64,000 nucleotides of DNA from Alphaproteobacteria bacterium (GTDB taxonomy: Bacteria > Pseudomonadota > Alphaproteobacteria > Caulobacterales > Maricaulaceae), in contig WGNG01000002.1 of the NCBI GenBank assembly GCA_016124675.1, positions 1 to 64,000 of the forward strand. Reading direction: 5' to 3'. Every line of letters begins with the position of its first letter. Position 1 is the first letter of the stretch. A program made the position numbers and the translations under genes. Under the pieces are notes generated by a model. It saw only the letters and a list, made by a program, of their open reading frames with translations. It was not told the origin of the DNA and ran no database searches. This document shows positions 57,244 through 64,000 of the stretch, piece after piece.

Positions 57244-59451
57244 TCATCCGCACCCGCCGGAGGCGGCGGTCAGGCCAAGGGATCTGAAAACGTCGGGAAT
57301 CGCTTTCCTCAGCTTGAAGAAGCCCTTGTCCGCATGCGGAAAGAACGCCTCATCCCAGCTGCGGCGCAGTTCGCCCAGCGTCAGCCCGGCGGCTCTGATC
57401 GCCGGCGCCGCCGAATCAAGCGCTTCGCGCGCCGGGCCCTGACAGGGCCGCTGGGTGATGATCTGCCGGGCGCCGGCCTGGCGGGCGAGGGCGATCACAT
57501 CCGCCATCGACCCCGCCTCGTTCACAGCGCAGCCAAACGCCTGCGCTGTGCGCTGGCGGGCATCCGCGAAGGCGGCGCGGGTGAAGGCGCTGGCGGCCTC
57601 TCCGACGGCCAGCGGGCTGAGGGCAGCGGACGAATCCAGTGTCGCCGCGCCCCGGATATCCATGCCCTGCACGCCCCAGCTTTCGGGATGCAGGTCTTCT
57701 CCGGTGAGCAGGAGGACGCTGGGCGCGGTCCGGTCCACACGCGCGGCGGGCGCCAGCGGCGCTGGCGCGGGATGGCCCGGATCATCGCTCAGCGGCGGCG
57801 CCTCGCAGGCGAGATCACGCGGGTGCGGCCGGAGCCGGCCCCCTGTGAAGCGGGCGATATTGGCCGCGCGCGCCAGATAGGTTTTGCCCGGCGTATGCAG
57901 CCCGCACACCCAGCGCCAGCTCAGCGTGTTGGAGGCGGGGTCACCGTCGATGAGATGGCGCAGGAACCAGTCCGCGCCCAGGCGCCAGGGCAGGTCCAGC
58001 GTGTAGATCCAGATCGAGGCGGCCCACATGCGCGCATGATTGTGCAGATAGCCGGTCTCATTGAGCTCGCGCGCCCAGGCGTCAAAGCAGGCCAGCCCCG
58101 TGCGGCCCTCCATGGCGGCGGCGTAGCGTTGCGCCAGCGCGCCGTCGCGCTCCAGCGCGTCCAGATCGTCCGCCAGCCCGGCGCGATAGTCGGCCCAGAC
58201 CGCGGGCCGCATCTCCAGCCAGCCTTTCCAGTAAGTGCGCCAGCACACCTCCTGGATGAAGGTCTCAGCCGCCTCCAGCCCGTGGGCGTCGATGGCGGCG
58301 CGCACCAGCTCGTCCTCGCGGATGATCCGGCGGCGGATATGGGCGCTCAACGCCGAGACATTGGACCGGTCCTGCGGACCCCGATCCTCATTGCGGTGCG
58401 CGGCGTATGTCCCGCCCATGGCGGGCGTGAACGCCTGCAGCCGCGCCAGCCCGGCGGCGCGCGTCGGTGCGGGAAAAGCGAAGGCGGGCAGGGCAGTCTC
58501 GGTGTCCGGCTCAGTGTCGCAGACGGGTTCAGGCGCCGGGACGCCGCCACCGGGCGACGCGTTCTCTGCCGGAGCGGCCTCATCAGGCAGATCGTTTTGC
58601 GCCATGGGCACCGCATTTAGCGCGCGCGGCGGTCCGGCCCAGTCCAGTCCGCCTGCGTCGAGACAGGCGGCGATATGAGCGTCGAGATGGGCGCGCCGGG
58701 TGGTGGTGATCAGCACCGTGTTGACTTCGGCGCGCGCCAGCGCTGCGCGCACGCCCTGCACCGGATCGACCCGGCCCCGGCCGGGGGTGGCAGGGCGCAG
58801 GCTGCGCGCCAGCGCGTACAGGTCCGCCGGCCGGCCAGGCATGCGCCGGGGTGGAGGGGTGTCGCCCGCGGTCTGGATGGCGATCACCGCCATGCCGCGC
58901 GCCCGCGCCGCCGCCAGGCGCGCCTCCTCGCGCGCATTGATGAAGGGATGGACGGGCGTCATCATCAGGTCAAAGCGCCCCGAGGCGATGGCTGCATCCA
59001 GCTCTGGCCCCAGCCCGGTGACGCCCAGCGCCGCGAAGGCGCCCGCCGATTTCAGCGCCGCCAGCCGGTCGAATAACGCATCGGTCAACTCATACGGATC
59101 CGGCCCGTGCAGAAACAGGGCGTCCACCCCCTCCACCCCCAACCGGGCGAGGCTGGCGCGCATGCTGGTTTCTATGCCTTCGGGTGAGAAATCACGCAGC
59201 CGTTCGGAGACGCCCTCGCTGGCTATCCCTGCCTTTGTGCACACAAAGACCTCGCTGCGCGGCAGGTCGCGCAGCGCCCGGCCCAGACGGCGCTCCGCCT
59301 CGCCCGCGCCATAGGCGGGCGCCGTATCAAACACCCGCACCCCGCCCTCGAACGCCTGGCGGATCAGGCCCCGCGTGGCCTGCGCGCTCACCAGCGGCGT
59401 GCCGTGCGCGCCCGAGACACCGAAGCCGAGACGGGAGAGACCGTGAATCAT
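57244..59451 (-). CDS. Aldo/keto reductase fused to a photolyase/cryptochrome FAD domain
   Basis: A 735-aa fusion. Residues 1-280: aldo/keto reductase with the tetrad D42 (FDTAPAYGAG), Y47, K73 (CTKAG) and H115 (LFLHGPD). Residues 283-325: Pro/Glu-rich linker. Residues 326-545: photolyase FAD-binding domain (FIQEVCWRTYWKGW, LHNHARMWAASIW, DGDPASNTLSWRWVCGLHTPGK). Residues 575-735: an alpha/beta-like tail ending HADKGFFKLRKAIP, reminiscent of the photolyase N-terminal alpha/beta domain, which is missing at its usual place. No stop or ribosome site separates the parts; an internal ATG at 58605 has none. ATG 59451 chosen. Confidence 0.8.
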   Translation of the reverse strand: MIHGLSRLGFGVSGAHGTPLVSAQATRGLIRQAFEGGVRVFDTAPAYGAGEAERRLGRALRDLPRSEVFVCTKAGIASEGVSERLRDFSPEGIETSMRASLARLGVEGVDALFLHGPDPYELTDALFDRLAALKSAGAFAALGVTGLGPELDAAIASGRFDLMMTPVHPFINAREEARLAAARARGMAVIAIQTAGDTPPPRRMPGRPADLYALARSLRPATPGRGRVDPVQGVRAALARAEVNTVLITTTRRAHLDAHIAACLDAGGLDWAGPPRALNAVPMAQNDLPDEAAPAENASPGGGVPAPEPVCDTEPDTETALPAFAFPAPTRAAGLARLQAFTPAMGGTYAAHRNEDRGPQDRSNVSALSAHIRRRIIREDELVRAAIDAHGLEAAETFIQEVCWRTYWKGWLEMRPAVWADYRAGLADDLDALERDGALAQRYAAAMEGRTGLACFDAWARELNETGYLHNHARMWAASIWIYTLDLPWRLGADWFLRHLIDGDPASNTLSWRWVCGLHTPGKTYLARAANIARFTGGRLRPHPRDLACEAPPLSDDPGHPAPAPLAPAARVDRTAPSVLLLTGEDLHPESWGVQGMDIRGAATLDSSAALSPLAVGEAASAFTRAAFADARQRTAQAFGCAVNEAGSMADVIALARQAGARQIITQRPCQGPAREALDSAAPAIRAAGLTLGELRRSWDEAFFPHADKGFFKLRKAIPDVFRSLGLTAASGGCG

Positions 59452-59595
59452 GGGCGCGAGGTTTAAGGGCTTTGCGCGCCCACGGGAATGGATTTCGCCA
59501 CGCGGGCCCTCATTTCGCCCTCTCTGTCCCCGGAGCAATGCCCTTGCCGGCTCCAACCCTCATCCTCGCCGCGTTCTGAAGCATGGAGGCAAGGC

Positions 59596-60105
59596 ATGGA
59601 CCGGTTCGAGACAGTGCTGGCGCACGTGCTGCACTGGGAGGGCGGATTTTCCGACCATCCCGCTGATCCCGGCGGCGCGACGAATTACGGGATCACGCAC
59701 GGCGTGCTGGCGCAATGGCGCGGCCAGCCGGTGAGCCGGGAGGATGTGCGCGCCCTGACCCTGGCCGAGGCCGGCGCCATCTATCGCGCCCGCTACTGGG
59801 ACGCCTGCCGCTGCAGCGACCTGCCGCCGGGCGTCGACCTCATGGTCTTCGACGCCGCCGTCAATCACGGTCCCCGCCAGGCGGCGCTGTTTCTGCAAAG
59901 GGCGCTCGGCGCCGCCGATGACGGCGTGATCGGCCCCAGAACCCTCGCCGCCGCCGCCCGCCAGGACGCAGGCCAGACCGTGTGCGAGATCGCCGCGCGG
60001 CGCATGGTCTTCTACGCCCGCCTCAACACCTTCCCCAGCTTTGGCCTCGGCTGGGCGCGGCGGCTGATGAGCGTGCTGGCGCAGGCGGCGGGGGGAGGGG
60101 CCTGA
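59596..60105 (+). CDS. GH108-family N-acetylmuramidase (endolysin-like)
   Basis: A 169-aa lysozyme-like enzyme. Catalytic E15 in LHWEGGFSDHPADPGGATNYG (positions 11-31), WDACRCSDLPPG, and a PG_binding_3-type C-terminus (FDAAVNHG, ALGAADDGVIGPRT). Cleaves the glycan of peptidoglycan. Such enzymes come from phages, gene-transfer agents and secretion systems, but no phage genes are near. ATG 59596 has GGAGG upstream. Confidence 0.85.
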   Translation: MDRFETVLAHVLHWEGGFSDHPADPGGATNYGITHGVLAQWRGQPVSREDVRALTLAEAGAIYRARYWDACRCSDLPPGVDLMVFDAAVNHGPRQAALFLQRALGAADDGVIGPRTLAAAARQDAGQTVCEIAARRMVFYARLNTFPSFGLGWARRLMSVLAQAAGGGA

Positions 60106-60219
60106 CCGCCCCTCCCCACCAGCCTTGCCGCGCCGCCTGCGCGCTGATACACCCGCGCCCGATCTGACGCGGCGCGCCCGGCTCGTTTTCGAGCCCGGCC
60201 AGCAGGACTGACCTCGCCC

Positions 60220-60786
60220 ATGAAAATCAACGGCAATGAAATAAAGCCCGGCATGGTGATCAAGCACCAGGAGACGCTGTGGACGGCGGTGAAGGCCGAT
60301 CACGTCAAGCCCGGCAAGGGCGGCGCCTTCGCCCAGGTGGAGCTCAAGAACATTATTGACGGGCGCAAGCTCAACGAGCGCTTCCGCTCGGCGGACAAGG
60401 TCGAGCGCGTGCGCCTGGAGCAGCGCGACTATCAGTATCTCTACCCCGAGGGCGAGATGCTCGTGTTCATGAACACCGAAACCTATGAGCAGATCTCCCT
60501 GCACATTGATTTCGTCAGCGAGGAGCGCGCCGCCTTCCTGTCCGACGGCATGAAGGTGACGGTCGAGCTCTACGAGGACAAGCCCATTGGCATCACCCTG
60601 CCCAACCATGTCGAGCTGGTCGTCGTCGAGACCGAGCCGGTGGTGAAGGGCCAGACGGCGGCCAATTCCTACAAGCCGGCCATCCTCACCGGCGGCGTGC
60701 GCTCGGCGGTGCCGCCGTTTGTGGGCGTGGGCGAGAGGATCGTGGTGTCCACCGAAGACGGCGTTTACGTGCGCCGGGCCGACTAG
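60220..60786 (+). CDS. efp: Elongation factor P
   Basis: Translation factor of 188 aa that rescues ribosomes stalled at polyproline. [17 protein letters not shown] start, modification-loop lysine in VKPGKGGAF near residue 33, and C-terminal OB fold (VYVRRAD end). A GGCTCG-TTTT-CGAGCC hairpin lies upstream. Four bases from suhB-like gene. Confidence 0.94.
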   Translation: MKINGNEIKPGMVIKHQETLWTAVKADHVKPGKGGAFAQVELKNIIDGRKLNERFRSADKVERVRLEQRDYQYLYPEGEMLVFMNTETYEQISLHIDFVSEERAAFLSDGMKVTVELYEDKPIGITLPNHVELVVVETEPVVKGQTAANSYKPAILTGGVRSAVPPFVGVGERIVVSTEDGVYVRRAD

Positions 60787-60790
60787 GCCC

Positions 60791-61588
60791 ATGGGAAATG
60801 TCTCCGCCCTGATGCAGGTGATGACCGGCGCGGTCCGCAAGGCGGGCCGCAAGCTGGTGCGCGACTTCAACGAGGTCGAACACCTGCAGGTCTCGCGCAA
60901 GGGCCCGGCCGATTTCGTCACCGCCGCCGATCTCAAATCGGAAGAAATCCTCTTCGCCGAGCTGTCCAAGGGCCGTCCCGGCTATGGCTTCCTGATGGAG
61001 GAGCGCGGCGCGGTGGAGGGCACCGACCGCACCCACCGGTGGATCGTCGACCCCTTGGACGGCACCACGAACTTCACCCACGCCCAGCCCCATTTCGCCA
61101 TCTCCGTGGCGCTGGAGCGCGAGGGCGAGCTGATCGCGGGCGTGATCTACAACCCCGCCACCGATGATCTGTTCCACGCCGAAAAGGGCCGCGGCGCCTA
61201 TGTCAATGACCGGCGCCTGCGCGTGGCCGAGCGGCGCCATTTCCAGGACTGCGTCATCGCCACCGGCCTGCCCTTCTTCGGCAAGACCGGCCATGCCCGC
61301 GCCCTGAAAGAACTTCACGCCATCATGCCCATGTGCGCCGGCATCCGCCGCTATGGCGCGGCCTCGCTGGATCTCGCCTGGACCGCCGCCGGCCGGTTTG
61401 ACGGCTTCTGGGAGCGCGGCCTGAAACCCTGGGACATCGCCGCGGGCATCGTCATGATGCGCGAAGCGGGCGGCTTCGCCGGCGCCATCGAGGAAACCGG
61501 CGACGTCCTGGAAACCGGCGACATCGCCGCGGGCAATGAATACGTGCTCGCCGAGCTGCGCGAGCGGTTGAAGAAGGTGAGCGGGTAG
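60791..61588 (+). CDS. suhB: Inositol monophosphatase family protein SuhB-like
   Basis: Phosphatase of 265 aa with metal motifs E-E-R-G, D-P-L-D-G-T-T-N-F and W-D (PLDGTTNFTHAQPH, KPWDIAAG). Co-transcribed with efp (gap of 4 bases), an arrangement seen in many alphaproteobacteria. Homologues act on inositol-1-phosphate and SuhB also aids rRNA transcription in enterics. Ends K-V-S-G. Confidence 0.9.
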   Translation: MGNVSALMQVMTGAVRKAGRKLVRDFNEVEHLQVSRKGPADFVTAADLKSEEILFAELSKGRPGYGFLMEERGAVEGTDRTHRWIVDPLDGTTNFTHAQPHFAISVALEREGELIAGVIYNPATDDLFHAEKGRGAYVNDRRLRVAERRHFQDCVIATGLPFFGKTGHARALKELHAIMPMCAGIRRYGAASLDLAWTAAGRFDGFWERGLKPWDIAAGIVMMREAGGFAGAIEETGDVLETGDIAAGNEYVLAELRERLKKVSG

Positions 61589-61631
61589 GGGTTTAGTGCG
61601 GGGGCGGTGCGATTACCCGCTCACCCATTTT
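61576..61631 (+). terminator. Terminator formed by two convergent gene ends
   Basis: GGTGAGCGGGTA (61576-61587, in the suhB end) is matched by TACCCGCTCACC (61614-61625, in the DUF4411 end), then CATTTTTC. A perfect 12-bp stem with a 26-base loop and a T run for the plus strand. Both proteins end in V-S-G. Confidence 0.7.
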
Positions 61632-62075
61632 TCGGCCCGAATGAGTTCAATCAAGTTTATGCACTTCACGTCCAGCTCCGCGCAAACGTCCGGGATGTTT
61701 GGTCGGTTGAGGCTGGCGGTCGGCTTTTCTTCAGTGACGACGACCAGCCCCCGAAGCTGCGCTGTCGCAATGACAAACGGGTCGGCTGAAGTTCGGTGTT
61801 TCCGCTCCCCGACCAGTCGAGGAAACTGAGCCAGTATGTCGCGTACTGCCAGCTGCACGCCTTCTTTAAAGTCGACGAACATCGTGTCGCGCTGAGAAAG
61901 CCACGTATAGAGGTCTTTTGATCGCTTTGACGTCTCATTCAGGACCGCCATGGACGACAGAATTTTTTCCAGTTGTGACCCCGCCGTCGAGATTGTCCCA
62001 GAACCGCGGAAAAAATTCAGGCGGATACCGCTCGTCCCACGAGGCAATCAGCGAACTCGTGTCGATGCAATACAT
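61613..62075 (-). pseudogene. Frameshifted DUF4411 (PIN-like) toxin-type gene
   Basis: From ATG 62075 the frame reads MYCIDTSSLIASWDERYPPE and F-F-P-R-F-W-D-N-L-D, the DUF4411 family start, and then meets a TGA after about 47 codons. The family continues in a different frame from about 61975 (ILSSMAVLNETSKRS, LVGERKHRTSADPFVIA, RPNIPDVCAEL, final LIRAEKW). Removing one base in the run of four G (61979-61982) or six A (61963-61968) would join them. DUF4411 is PIN-like and often paired with an ImmA/IrrE gene. It is two bases downstream of that gene. Either a real mutation or a sequencing error. Confidence 0.82.
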
Positions 62076-62077
62076 TG

Positions 62078-63280
62078 TCAGCGGCCCCTGGCGAATACGT
62101 CACGCTCGAGGGGAGCGACAAACTTTGCTTGCAGGCCTAAATATTCGGACGCCCGGCTAAGCGTGATTTGCTGGGCATGATACCCTTGCAGCACAAGCCT
62201 AGAGAAGCCGCGTCCGAGGTGACTCAAAACTTGGCGCTGATAGGGGATACGAACTGGCCCCGCCGCTGTCCGCAGCTCATCTTGTTCACGGTACTGGGCA
62301 GCATACGCGGCCGCGCGCTCACGGGCGAACGCCTGCCTCACAAGCCCAAACCCTGCCAAGCGGAATAGCAGCGCCTCCCGGCTGACGCTGAAGCGCCCGG
62401 CCAAAGCCTCAATGCTCTCTTCATCCCAATCGATCCCAGACCGATAAGCGAGCACGATGGGGTCAGCGCGCAACAATGCCTCAGGCATCAGCAAGCTCGC
62501 GGCGAACTTGTTGCCGAACGCCTCGATTGCCCTGTCTTCGGGTGGCATCCAGTCGCCGACTTCAGCAGTATTCTCCAAGATGCTTTGCCCAAGGACGATA
62601 TGCCCAAGCTCGTGCATCATTGTGAAAATGCGCCCGTTATGTCGGTCATTTCCGTTGATGACGATCACCGGAAGCGGACGATCAGCAAACGCAAATCCTC
62701 TCGCCTCATCAAGGCTGACCCGGTGGTGGGGTCCGCTCAAAGCGAATACGAGAGCGCCGATGCCCTCGATAGCCTCACGCCATTCCCGGTAAGCGATATC
62801 GGGGCTGCGCCAAGACTGTTGTCGCGAGATCGTGACCCCTAAGAAATCGCGCATTCGAGCCGCTACTTCCGCAGGATTGTCCGATAGCTGCGCCTCCAGA
62901 GGAAATAGAGCTGGCTGTTCCCCGAGTGCTTCAAAAACCTCGAGCGCGATGAGGCGGCGCTCTTGCGCCGCGCGAACCTCAAATGCGAGCTGCCTGGACA
63001 GCTGGCGCGGCTGATCGAACGGCAATCGCCGGAAATCTCGCAAAGCTTGGAAGTTCTGTGGCGGTTCAGGGAGATAGAAAACGCTCATCGGGCGCTTGTA
63101 GACTTCGGCGAGCCTCATAAGCTGTTTCACGGTTGGCCGATCGACGCCAGCTTCCCAGCTGGTCAGCCGGGCCTCAGGAATGTTGAGAGAGCGTGCGGCC
63201 TCCTCAAGGGAGATGCTCGCACTTTCTCGCGCCCAGATGAGCAGCGTCGGTTCGACGATAGCTTTAATCGGCTTTGCCAT
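62078..63280 (-). CDS. XRE-HTH/ImmA-IrrE metallopeptidase, antitoxin-type
   Basis: A 400-aa protein. N-terminal HTH (about residues 12-65: SISLEEAARSLNIPEARLTS) and C-terminal ImmA/IrrE zinc peptidase with HELGH at residues 223-227 (TMMHELGHIVL). The type cleaves or regulates repressors in other systems. Directly upstream of the DUF4411 gene, forming a probable toxin-antitoxin pair. Its codon use and base composition are visibly less GC-rich than neighbours, pointing to recent transfer between suhB and ffh. GTG or ATG ambiguity is absent; AAGGA lies before ATG 63280. Confidence 0.87.
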   Translation of the reverse strand: MAKPIKAIVEPTLLIWARESASISLEEAARSLNIPEARLTSWEAGVDRPTVKQLMRLAEVYKRPMSVFYLPEPPQNFQALRDFRRLPFDQPRQLSRQLAFEVRAAQERRLIALEVFEALGEQPALFPLEAQLSDNPAEVAARMRDFLGVTISRQQSWRSPDIAYREWREAIEGIGALVFALSGPHHRVSLDEARGFAFADRPLPVIVINGNDRHNGRIFTMMHELGHIVLGQSILENTAEVGDWMPPEDRAIEAFGNKFAASLLMPEALLRADPIVLAYRSGIDWDEESIEALAGRFSVSREALLFRLAGFGLVRQAFARERAAAYAAQYREQDELRTAAGPVRIPYQRQVLSHLGRGFSRLVLQGYHAQQITLSRASEYLGLQAKFVAPLERDVFARGR

Positions 63281-63440
63281 TGCGCTGTTATCCTTGCCTA
63301 GGGGCCATTAGTCCAGTGGACGGGTTAGAGTTTGGTTGGCCCCACCCCCCTCTCTCCCTTGACTCTCCGCCCGTCTCCCCGTATCCCCCGCGGGTTCTCT
63401 GACCGACCGGCATTACGCTCGTCATCACCGGCACACGGAG

Positions 63441-63456
63441 CCCGCGAAAGCGCGGG
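63441..63456. repeat. Short GC hairpin in the spacer before ffh
   Basis: CCCGCG-AAAG-CGCGGG, a perfect 6-bp hairpin, in the 286-base spacer 63281-63566. The rest of the spacer holds no gene; it carries a GAAGGA ribosome site just before ffh. Confidence 0.5.
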
Positions 63457-63566
63457 AGCACCTCCTGGAGGCCGGCGAGACACCCAGGCTCGACGCGTTG
63501 CGTCCAGCGGGGTCGTTGCGGCGTGTGCGGTTTCAGGGGCGCGCAAAGGCTTTTGAAGGACGACTG

Positions 63567-64000
63567 ATGTTCGACGCGTTGACCGACCGCCTGTCCGGCG
63601 TCTTCGACCAGCTCACGGGGCGCGGTGCGCTGTCGGAGAAGGACGTGGACGCGGCCCTGCGCGAGATCCGTGTGGCGCTGCTGGAGGCCGACGTGGCCCT
63701 GCCGGCGGTGAAGGACTTCATGTCCCGCGTGCGCGAGCAGGCGGTGGGCGAGCGCGTCATCCGCGCCGTGGCGCCCGGCCAGCAAGTGGTCAAGATCGTC
63801 CATGACGAGCTCGTCGTGCTGCTCGGCGGCGAGGGCGAGCCCGAGGGCCTGGCGCTGGCCGGCGAGCCCCCGGTGGCCATCCTCATGGCCGGCCTGCAGG
63901 GCTCGGGCAAGACCACCACCACGGCCAAGCTCGCTTTGCGCCTCACCAGCCGCGAGAAGAAGAAAGTCCTGGTCGCCTCGCTCGATACGCGCCGTCCGGC
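63567..64000 (+). CDS. ffh: Signal recognition particle protein Ffh, partial
   Basis: The gene runs off the right edge; 144 complete codons are visible. N domain (MFDALTDRLSGVFDQLTGRG, LREIRVALLEADV) and Walker A GLQGSGKTTTTAKLA at about residues 113-127, followed by LASLDTRRPA. Ffh binds SRP RNA and signal sequences and docks to FtsY (26066-27307). An ATG at 63567 has GAAGGA six bases upstream. Confidence 0.95.
   Translation, partial: MFDALTDRLSGVFDQLTGRGALSEKDVDAALREIRVALLEADVALPAVKDFMSRVREQAVGERVIRAVAPGQQVVKIVHDELVVLLGGEGEPEGLALAGEPPVAILMAGLQGSGKTTTTAKLALRLTSREKKKVLVASLDTRRP

Noticed and set aside
58605-58605. Split of the AKR-photolyase frame into two genes at an internal ATG
   Set aside because: No stop codon and no ribosome site lie before that ATG; the frame is continuous through a linker typical of fused domains.
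59596-60105. Prophage or gene-transfer-agent remnant
   Set aside because: Only one muramidase gene; no capsid, terminase, tail or integrase genes in the window.
63332-63556. 74-codon frame in the spacer before ffh
   Set aside because: Composition is that of GC-rich non-coding DNA with a hairpin; no ribosome site or domain.

Overview
The window is a piece of a high-GC alphaproteobacterial chromosome, most likely from the Caulobacterales/Maricaulales/Hyphomonadaceae side. The clues are a CpdR-type single-domain response regulator next to an N-formylglutamate amidohydrolase, two TonB-dependent receptors, a full Tol-Pal cluster, an RpoE/ChrR-type sigma/anti-sigma pair, a TTG/GCT-type promoter in front of a tRNA gene, and very high third-position GC. 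The species is inferred, not shown. Almost everything is core chromosome; only the right end (61.6-63.3 kb) looks foreign.

Layout. 0.2-5.2 kb: tRNA-Val(GAC), a large TonB-dependent receptor, cpdR and N-formylglutamate amidohydrolase. 5.4-7.3 kb: a PraR-like XRE regulator, a HisN-type phosphatase and an Nfu Fe-S scaffold. 7.3-11.2 kb: an iron-uptake operon on the minus strand (siderophore receptor, PepSY membrane reductase, small periplasmic protein). 11.4-16.7 kb: nitroreductase, small envelope proteins, glycerophosphodiesterase, IalB-like protein, an ECF sigma factor with a ChrR-like anti-sigma lacking the usual N-terminal zinc ligands, and a DUF1223 protein. 16.9-31.5 kb: YciB, Pif1-like helicase, SDR, cold-shock protein, aconitase, MtaB-FtsY, a UbiH-type hydroxylase, L31 and a MotA/MotB-like envelope motor pair. 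31.6-35.4 kb: Rieske, YciI, LysE, GyrB. 35.8-49.2 kb: a long minus-strand run of ruvCA, ruvB-ybgC-tolQRAB, pal, cpoB, tilS, ftsH, folP and mnmH. 49.3-60.1 kb: a Tat-exported cysteine/aspartate repeat protein followed by a cupin/JmjC-like oxygenase, MgtE, transketolase, Pgi, an ArsR-methyltransferase, an aldo/keto reductase-photolyase fusion and a GH108 muramidase. 60.2-64 kb: efp-suhB, an inserted ImmA/IrrE + DUF4411 toxin-antitoxin-like module whose toxin gene is frameshifted, and the start of ffh.

The most unusual points are: (1) the repeat protein (four 19-residue Cys-to-Cys Asp/Ser/Gly repeats) two bases upstream of a 2-oxoglutarate-oxygenase-like cupin, a possible substrate-modifier pair; (2) the aldo/keto reductase fused to a photolyase/cryptochrome FAD domain with an alpha/beta-like C-terminal tail; (3) the zinc-ligand-poor ChrR; (4) the frameshifted DUF4411 gene; and (5) several intergenic structured repeats, one pair of which shows compensatory stem changes.
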